From Cymbomonas tetramitiformis (Eukaryota; Chlorophyta; Pyramimonadophyceae; Pyramimonadales; Pyramimonadaceae), in NCBI GenBank assembly GCA_001247695.2, contig LGRX02033548.1, forward strand, positions 1 to 20,062: a stretch of 20,062 nt of DNA, in the 5' to 3' direction. The notes below the pieces were generated by a model. It ran no database searches. It saw only the letters and a program-made list of their open reading frames with translations, and was not told the DNA's origin. Every line of letters starts with the position of its first letter. Position 1 is the stretch's first letter. Of this stretch, positions 8,001-17,000 are shown in pieces. The translations under genes were made by a program, and so were the position numbers.

Positions 8001-11000
8001 GAGTGTCCCGCGAAGGGCCGCATTGCTGGTGGCGCAGGCGGCAGCGCGGTGTGTCCCGCGAAGGGCCGCATTGCTGGTGGTGCAGGCGGCAGCGCGGTGT
8101 GTCCCGCGAGGCGCCGTATTGCTGGCGGCGTAGGCGGCAGCGCGGTGTGTCCCGCGAGGGGCGGCATTGCTGGCATAGTAACTTGGCGCGGTGTGTCCGG
8201 GACGGCATTGCTAGCGGTGCAGGCGGCAGCGCGGTGTGTCACCGCGAGGGAGGTCGCATTGCTGGTCGCGCAGGCGGCGCGCGGTGTGTCCGCGAAGGGC
8301 CGCATTGCTGGTGGTGCAGGCGGCAGCGCGGTGTGTGCCGCGAGGGGCCGCATTGCTGGTGGTGCAGGCGGCAGCGCGGTGTATCCCGCGAGGGGCGGCA
8401 TTGCTGGTGGCGCAGGCGGCAGCGCGGTTTATCCCGCGAGGGGCGGCATTGCTGGTGGCGCAGGCGGCAGCGCGGTGTGTCCCGCGAGGGGCCGCATTGC
8501 TGGCGGCGCAGGCGGCAGCGCGGTGTGTGCCGCGAGGAGTCGCATTGCTGGTGGCGCAGGCGGCAGCGCGGTGTGTCCCGCGAGGGGCCGCATTGCTGGT
8601 GGTGCAGGCGGCAGCGCGGTGTGTCCCGGCCGCATTGCTGGTGGTGCAGGCGGCAGCGCGGTTTGTCCCGCGAGGGGCCGCATTGCTGGCGGTGCAGGCG
8701 GCAGCGCGGTGTGTGCCGGCCGCATCGCTGGCGGTGCAGGCGGCAGCGCGGTTTGTCCCGCGAGGGGCCGCATTGCTGGCGGTGCAGGCGGCAGCGCGGT
8801 GTGTCCCGCGAAGGGCCGCATTGCTGGCGGCGCAGGCGGCAGGGGCCGCATTGCTGGTGGTGCAGGCGGCAGCGCGGTGTATCCCGCGATGGGCCGCATA
8901 GTGCAGGTGGTATTGCGTATGTCTTGGCGCCGGCTGTTGTACGGTTGTTGGCGCTCTGTGTCGCGTTGGTGAAGGCGCCTGTTTTTTTCATTGTTTGCTT
9001 TCGCCATTTTGCGTGTGGTTCCTGGTTCGGTGACTCGCCCGCGTGTTAAACCCTAAACTCTAAAACCCTTCAGGTTGCTCCCTTGATCGGCTATCGTCCC
9101 TCTGAAGCCTCTGAAGCTTCGCAGGGCTTGAAACTCTGGAACGACGCCTCTGCTGCTTGGGCTTACCCTGGTCCGCTGTCACTTCAGTTCGCTTTGCCCA
9201 CCTTTTCTCTCTGCCTGTGACGCTTCTGCAGGTGACGGATGCGTACGAGATGGAGGGTGCGATGCGGGCGGAAGTTGAGCGCAAAGGGATCCGCAAGGTC
9301 CACACCATCGATGACGCCATGGTGAGTGGCGTGTCCGCCCCCGCAGCACATATCTGGGAGGCTCGAGGTCCTGCCCGCGGTTGTGCTCCCGAGAGAGGGC
9401 CACGCCGCGCCTGCACGCACTGGACTTGCGGCGCTCACTGGGGAAGGGAAGCGCGCCGCTCGCTGCTCGGCCACGTGGGCAGGGCCTCAGTGCGCTGCTC
9501 GGAGTGAGTTGGGTGGCCGGGAGGGCCGTGAGCAGCTTTGGCTGGAAACCGGGCTGTTGATGGCGGTGTTTCCCCGCAATTACTGGTACAATGGCGAAGA
9601 CAAGGATACGGGGTACATTCTGGAGTACAACAAGCTTGCAGGTTCGCGCATAGATGCGTCGCCTCCATACGGAGGCTCAGAAGCACGGCGTGCGGCATAG
9701 AGCGGCGTGTGGCATAGCCTTGCGCGCCAGACTCCGCCTCATGGCGCCGGCATCGAGACGTGCATTCCGACTAAAGGACGACCTCGGCACAGACCTGTAG
9801 GCCCCCCCTTCCCATCTGTTCAAGGGGTCTCTTGTGCCCACGTGTTGGCATGCAGGCGGCTTTGAGCTTTCACAGCGGCGCATCATTGAAGACGAGAACT
9901 GCCCTTCAGCGCGCTTCGACGTGCGGCCCATTTCACCGCCCGCCCGCCGAATAACTTCAGCCCTCCTCCACGACCCGTCGCAGGATTTCACCCCTCCTCT
10001 ACTGATTTCCCCCACACCCCTCACAGGACGAGGTCCGGACAGCTCGCTGCGCTGACTCGGAGTAGGTGCCCTGCGCAGGACTGGGAGCCTCACTGCTGGC
10101 CGTCCCTGAACCTTGGCGTTGAGGATTACGAACCCTTTGGGCCCTCTTACGACCCCTATCGGTGGGCCCCCTTCTCCCAAACTCCGCCCCGAAAGCAGCT
10201 CGCACAGAAAAGACGCCGCACAGCTGTATGCAACAAGGGCCAACACGACCGTGCCCCGCTGCTGCCCAAAGATGCCAGCGATTATATGCCATCGCCATGT
10301 ATTGTGGCTGCGGCAGTGATGCGCCACCTGGCGGCTGCTCTGGCCGACTGCCCCCGTCACCCGGATGCATGCGCTGCCAGCTGCCCTCGGCGCATGTGCG
10401 CATGTCTCCCCCCTCCTGCCATCACGCGTCTGCTGGGGTGCGCCGGGGTCCGCTTCTGCCACGTGGACCTTGCTCCGATGCGCATGCTGACGTCCGCCAT
10501 GGCGATGTGTTGAACATAGCAAAACATGATACCCCGGTGCGCGTTCTGGTTAAATTGGAGCCTGCGGAATTTTAGAGGTTTCTGTGCCGGTAGATCAATC
10601 AGTGTTTCCTGAGCCGTTAGATCAATTATCTGAGGGCTTGCACTCCAAACAGTACATTACCAAAAGTATTTAGGAGTTCCGCCCGTGGGAATTCCCAGCT
10701 CTGTTCTTTTGCCTTCGCAAAAGAACTTCACAAGAATTTTTCCTCGCGGAGAAATTCTTAGTGCGGCACACTGCAAAATTTTTACCCCACATTTTAACGT
10801 TACTGTGGAAGTCTAAACCCTTGACGACTTACGACAATGAGTCAAGACGGTGAGCAAAGCGCGTCGGAGAACAATTCTGGCGCGGCTGAACAACCGGCGG
10901 CGAAGTCCGGGATGGAAGTCCTGTTGGAGCAACAGAGGGTAATGATGCAGCTCATGATGAAGCAGATGGAGACTCTGGCAGCGAGGGTTGAAGTCGCGGA

Positions 11001-14000
11001 GGAGACGGCAGCCAAAGCCGTTTCGCAGGCTGGTGGCTCCGCTCAGAGCGGAGACGCGGAGTTGGAGGCATTGAAAAAACTCCCGTATGTCCCACACGTT
11101 GAAGGGAATCCGTTCCCTGCGAGACCTGCGACACTGGAGACCGATATGCCGCAGATGTACGACCTGTACAACGACAAGACCTACGACGCCCTCTCCAAAC
11201 GCACCAACTTGTCCATGCGTTACGAGCAGTTGGTGCTTGCCCCTGCGCTTTCGTACATGCACGATGCGATCGCGTTTACGGAGGTGACCTTGGACTGGTG
11301 TCAAGATGACAAAGATCCCCCAACGGTGGAGGAATTGAGTGAGCGTGTTTTCGCAGCTCACAACACGTTTAAGGGCGTTTTTTCGCTCATGAACAACAGA
11401 TACACCATGTTGCAGCTCAGAGCGAGCATGGAGTCTGGCGCAACGTCGCACGGCGGAGCTGAGGCGTTGCGGGCGAAGTTGGACTTCATCGAGGAGAAGG
11501 TGTACGCAGGCAGCGACGGGCTGGTGAGCGACTCGGTGCTCACGAAGTGGTTGAAGGAGTTCGACACCACGAAGGCGAAGCACACCATGAATACGCACGC
11601 CAAGGCCAGCGCCAAAGTTTCGACTTTTCGTGATCGTCAAGGAGGCAAAGGCAAAGGCGCAGCGGGCGGTGGCGCTGGAAAAGGTGAAGGTGGCCGCGGC
11701 AGCGGCAAGGGAGGTAAAGGGTCAGGGCTTGGGCGAGGCGCCCAAGCCCAGACCTAACTTTCCGATCACGGAAAGGTTGGACGCCTTCCGCCCCTCGGGG
11801 CGTCCAACGGAAAGAGCCCACCCTGCAGGAAAGGGTGCGGAGCAGAAGGGGGGCATGGCGCGCAGCTGGCGCGAACTCAGAGGTGATGCAGTGGATCAGC
11901 AAAGGGGCAAAGATGCGCTGGGTCGACAAGGCGCCTCTGCCTTTCGATCACGGAGTGTCGTTGGGCGACGCCACCCCTCCGCAGCTGGAGTGGATGGCCG
12001 CAGAGACCGAGCGGTGTCTCAAAACGGGCGCATGGGTACGAGCGAGGAGGCGACGACATGTATCCCGAGTGTTCCTGGTGCCGAAGCCGGGGACGAACAA
12101 GTGGCGTCTAGTGATGGACTTCCGCTGGTTGAACGCACACTGCGTCCCGCTGCAAGATGGAGACGCTGAAGAAGCTGCGACGGCTCGCCAAGCCGAACGA
12201 CTGGTGCATCAGCTTCGACCTCCAGGACGGTTACCACGTCGTGGGGATCGACCCCGCCTTCCAGGAGTACATGCAGTTCGACGTGCGGGGGGAGTTATTC
12301 CAGTGCGGCACCCTTTCCTTCGGCTGGAACGACTCGCCTCGAATCTTCGTCAAGGTCATGAAGGTGCTCGTGGAGTGCCTGCGTTCTCCGAGATCCGCGG
12401 AGGATCGGCGAGAGGATCGGCGAGAAGTGCGGAAGCTGCAAAGCGGAAGCAAGGTGCGACGACGTTGGGCAGTTCGCAGACGAGCTGGAGGATGCGGCCG
12501 CGAGGAGCATCAGCAGGGGGCGCGGGTGCTCCCTTACATGGACGACTTCCTGTTGCTGCTAAGCAGCAGGATCGAGGCGCTCAGGGCGCGCGAGCTGACA
12601 TCTCGGGTCTTGGTGAGACTCGGATTGTCGCGCAATGAGAAGAAGGGGCAATGGGAGCCGACGCAGCTGGTGGAGCACCTCGGGCTCGAGGTGGACCTCA
12701 AGGCGGGACAGTTCCGCGTGACACCGGCGAGGCTGCAGAAGATTCACCTGCAGTCCAAGGCGCTTCTCAGCGAGGCGTCGCGACAGCGGAGGTGGCTCCC
12801 AGCTCGGAAGTTGGCAGCGTTCACGGGGCTCTGCCAGTCTGTGTATCTGGCAGTCCCTCCTGCGAGATTGTATCTCAGGGAGCTCCACTTCGTGCTCTCC
12901 ACCAGGCGGGGATGGGGCGCGAAGGTGAAGCTCACACGGCAGGCGTGGAGCGACATCGAGTGGTGGCTCAGGCTGCCGGCTCAGAGCCGGTAGAACGGTC
13001 GCAAGATCTGGCGCAGCCCCACGAGAGCGAAGGTGCACACCGACGCGTCTCTGTTCGCATGGGGCGGGGTGCTGAACCTCAAGCACGCGGCAAGAGGATT
13101 CTGGTCCGACGAGCTACGGCATCTACACATCACGCACCTGGAGTTGGAGGCCGTGTACAAAACGGTGCAATCCTTCCTGAGAGAGCTCACCGGCAAGGTG
13201 GTGCGCCTCTACTGCGACAACCAGGCGGTGGTGGCCATGCTCTCGCACTTCACGTCGCGCAACCCGGAGCTGATGCGGCGGATGCGGCGCCTGTGGATCC
13301 TGCTGGACTTAAACGACATCGAGCTCCAGGCGAGGTACATCAGAAGCGAGGCAAACGAGTGGGCCGACCGCTTGTCTCGGGACCGGGACCTGGACGACTG
13401 GCGGCTGAACCGCAGGTGGTTTCAGTGGGCAGAGCGGGAATGGCACCAGCACACCGTGGACCGCTTCGCCTCAGAGCTCTCCGCCCAGCTGCCGTGATAC
13501 TACTCACGGTGGTGCGAGGGCGTGGGCTCTTTGGCCTTTTCCTGGCTAGGGTAGGTCAATTGGGTCAACCCCCCGTGGTCCCTCCTCGACGAGGTGGTGC
13601 ACAAGCTGCGGGAGGAGAGGTGCGCCGCTACGGTGGTAGCGCCCTACTGGCCGGGGCAGATGTGGTTCCAGCAGCTGGAGGCCATGGCCGACGAGGTGGT
13701 GATCCTGCCCGGGAGCAGGGACCTCTTTACTCCCAGCCGGCTGGGAGGGTCCGAGTTGCTCGGGGCCTCAAGCTGGGACGGCATCATGTTCCGCATCTCC
13801 GCCTCCTGGTGAGCCATTACCTGCAGGATGGGAGGCGGGCGGCCGGGGCAAGCTCCGCAGGCGGGGCTGGCAAGTGGCCTCAAGGTGAGGGTGTATTGGC
13901 CCCAGGATGATGCTTGGTACACCGGCACCGTGGGTGACACGGGGTCGGACGGCCTAACCCACATTGCCTACGAGGATGGTGACAAGGAGGACATGGACAT

Positions 14001-17000
14001 GCGCAAGGAGAGGTATGAGGTGCTCCAGGCAGCGGTGCTGGAGGTGGCTGGCTGGGATGCGGCGCTTCAGGAGCGCTGGAGAGGGGAGCTGGGGGACAGC
14101 TTCCTCACTGAGCTGGCAGTGCAGATGCAGGGGGCAGCATTGGGCGACAAGACGGTGGGCAACTACCGGCCGAAGGCTCGGGCCTTCATGGCGTTCTGTG
14201 AGGCGGAGGGTAGGCAGTGGCTTCCGGCAATAGGGGCCACGGTAAGGTTGTACATTGCTCACATGTTGGACAAGGGCACGGTGCAGGCGTCCAACATGCC
14301 CGCCCTGTTCCCCTACCTGTCCGCCATCAACAACTACCACGAGGACATGGGGTTCCCCGGGCCTGCCAAGGGCCGGGCGGTCTCCAGAGCGGTGAAGGGC
14401 ATGGCCCGCCTCCAGGTGCAGGTGGCTGAAGCCGCGGGTGAGGAGCAGACGGTGCGGACCTGGCTGCCTGCCAGACAGGTCTCGGCGGTGCATGAGCACG
14501 GGCTGGGGCTGGAGCCGGTGGGCCGGGCAGCTACGGAGCTGCTCAGGGCGTGCACCTACGTGGTGTTTGCCTTTGTCACCTTCGGCCGGCCAGAGACGGG
14601 CGTCTCCATGCGCAGGGAGCACATCAGCATCACAGGTGATGACATCTCCGTGGTTCTCCACAAGGAGAAGGGCAGGGGGCACGTGCGCCTCAGGAGGAGG
14701 CTCACCATCCCCGCAGCAGGGGTGGCGGGGCTTGTGCAGCTCCTGCAGCACTGGCAGCAGGTGCGGGATGCCTGTTGGGGGCAGCGCCCGGTGACGGGCT
14801 CGGAGGTGCAGGGCAGCTACTGGAGGCTGCGGTGGGAGCGAGAAAAGCTCCAGTCGGCGCAAGCTAATGGCTGGGTGCAGTTGGCATTGCGGAAGCTGGG
14901 GTGTGTCCCTCCGGAAGGGGGACACTTCTCTGGCCACAGCCTCGCAAGGGGGCTTGTACCTGTGCCAGGGCTGTGGGCGCGGCGCTTGAGAAGTGCTGCT
15001 TCCTGGGCGGCTGGTCTCAGCTGTCCTCTGCCATCCACTCCTACATTGACCCGGCAGCTGTTCCCGACGAGCACATGGAGAGGTACTTCGGGTGGACCAC
15101 TCCGAGATGGCGGCAGCAGCAGCAGCGGCAGCCTGGCACAAGGCAGTGTGCCTAATGATCTCTGTTACATGGCAATGAGATGTGAAGAGCAAAAGAAATG
15201 GTTAAATTGGAGCTTGCGGAATTTTAGAGGCTTTAGAGGAATCAGCCTAGTAAAGACATTCCAAAAAGAGATTTTCTATCACACACTTAAAAGCATGTAA
15301 GAAGAAAGCTATTTTTAATGAAATGCTATGCAGTGTGCCTGTTGGCAATGAGATGTGAAGAGCAAAAGAAACGGCGTGCATTGCCAACCGCCGTGCACCG
15401 TGCGATTGTGCTGGACCCTCGGTGAGTTGTGCCAGCTGTCCCGCTGGATGCCGCACGAGGGCTTGAGCCTTGCGCCTGGACACTGCAGGTACACGTGGGA
15501 GGACAATGCCTTCGGCGGCGGCTACAGCACCTATATTCCCCCCGACCGCACGAGGGCCATCAAGACCATTGCTGAACTCAAAAAAGCGACTTGGTGGGCG
15601 TCTCCTGTGTTCCCCCTGCATCATCGCCGGGCGATTCCTCGGCCCTGCCGCTGCCGCTCCGGGGGGCGATGGCGGGCGATCACCCCACAGGTGTTAGGCG
15701 ATGCCGGCAGTGGTCCTTGGCCCCAAGCCCGGCCCGCACCTGGCATCGGCGAGCGGGATGGGGCGCGTGGGCCTGGCGGGCAGGCTGGATAAGGAGACCC
15801 GCTCGCTCTCGGTTCAGTACGTGATGTACAACAGCAACAAGAAGCAATTCGCCTTGGTGCGCATCATTTTGGACATCTTCAACACCGGGCTCGTGGAGTA
15901 CGACCTCTTTCTCAGCAGCTTCTCCCTCGAGTACTGGCCTATCTCCAGGAGCCAAGTAGTCATCGAGGTGTGGTCACACCCCACAGCCATCGTGGTCCTG
16001 CGTACCTCAGCCTGCTGGGGGCATGCCCGGAGCCGAGAAGTGCATACCGAACAGGCGTGGACCAGGAGCACCGGCTGGAGATGACGACGTGAAAGACCAC
16101 CAGGGGTTGCTCCTTGGTGCCTTATGGGATGTCAGGGGTGAGGGGTAAGGTAGGGGGGGGGTCATGTTGGGCTGTTCCACGCCAATCTCTTTGCGTTCCC
16201 CCTTGATCTGAGGCCAGGTGGCTGCTGACGCAGATAATCATCATTCTGTACACCACCTTCATGGCGTACATGTACACATACAAGTTCATGGAGGGCATTC
16301 TCATTGCCGGCTCCCTCCCCTCCGAATGCGTATGACCCCACTTCGCAGCGTACTCGTCGCCTTGCCACCAGTGCCACCCTTGGCCACACCCTGCCCGCCT
16401 TCCGAGTGCCCCCCCCTCAGTGGACTGCATTGTGCTCGCCTTGCACCTGCGCCCATCCCCCGTTGATCGCGCGCCCCTGGCATCCCGAGCATGCCTCCCT
16501 CCTCAGCCGCCACGGCCGAGGGCCGCCCGGCGGAGTGTCGAGCTGGGTCCCGGCGAGTGCGGTGGCAGATCTGGAACTTCGAGAAGGGCTGGATTCCGCT
16601 GGACGTGTGGACGCTGGAGAACTCGCGCAACCTCGCCTGCACGCACATAAGGCGCCACTTCTCCAACCCAGACGCCGACCCCTACAAGATCACTCACGTC
16701 CCGCCCGAGGTCGGCGCCCCCTGATGGGCAGCTTCTCCCCCTCCTTATTACCTCACTCATGCCTTGCCCATCCTGCAGCCCAACTAACCCCGTGGCTGTG
16801 GAGCCTGTCACCACTGAGCGCACCGCCGGCCCCTCTCCCCGGAGACTGCACCACCACCAGCTCTCCCCAGAAGCTGCCGCACCACCGGCCGGTCTCGCCG
16901 GAGCCTGCACCACCACCAGCTCTCCCAGAAGCTGCCGCACCACGGCCGGTCTCGCCGGAGGTTGCATCACCACCGGCTCCCCAGAAGCTGCCGCACAGCC

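Larger units (their letters stand above)
10547..15371 (+). mobile_element. DIRS-type (PAT/kangaroo-like) tyrosine-recombinase retrotransposon
   Basis: The order is gag, RT-RNase H-C-terminal domain, then tyrosine recombinase, with no integrase or aspartic protease seen. Termini are split direct repeats: A1 (10547-10578), then the ORFs, then B1 (15143-15198) directly abutting A2 (15199-15230), then B2 (15330-15371). The internal B1-A2 junction is the sequence that joining the right end (B2) to the left end (A1) would create, as expected for the circular intermediate of this group. No target duplication is seen, also as expected. This copy is inactive because of frameshifts and stops. Confidence 0.85.
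10226..15435 (+). other. Intron 9, 5.2 kb, hosting a DIRS-type retroelement
   Basis: The stretch between two parts of the same extracellular domain is occupied by the retroelement at 10547-15371. The remaining flanks (10226-10546 and 15372-15435) show no gene. The exact borders of the intron are provisional. Confidence 0.6.

Noticed and set aside
6803..8908. CRISPR-like array
   Set aside because: Units are contiguous variants of one sequence without unique spacers.
6556..9049. Very long ORFs of 440-766 codons on both strands across the minisatellite
   Set aside because: They arise from a stop-free repeat with unit lengths divisible by three. All frames are open equally and the region lies between phase-compatible exons with good splice sites.
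9677..10522. 281-codon minus-strand ORF
   Set aside because: It overlaps polycystin exons 8 and 9 antisense and shows no recognisable domain.
12651..13910. 419-codon plus-strand ORF overlapping RT and RNase H
   Set aside because: Alternate-frame shadow; all RT and RNase H motifs are in the frame of 12157.
13954..15192. 412-codon minus-strand ORF
   Set aside because: Shadow of the GC-rich tyrosine recombinase gene, which has recognisable catalytic motifs on the plus strand.
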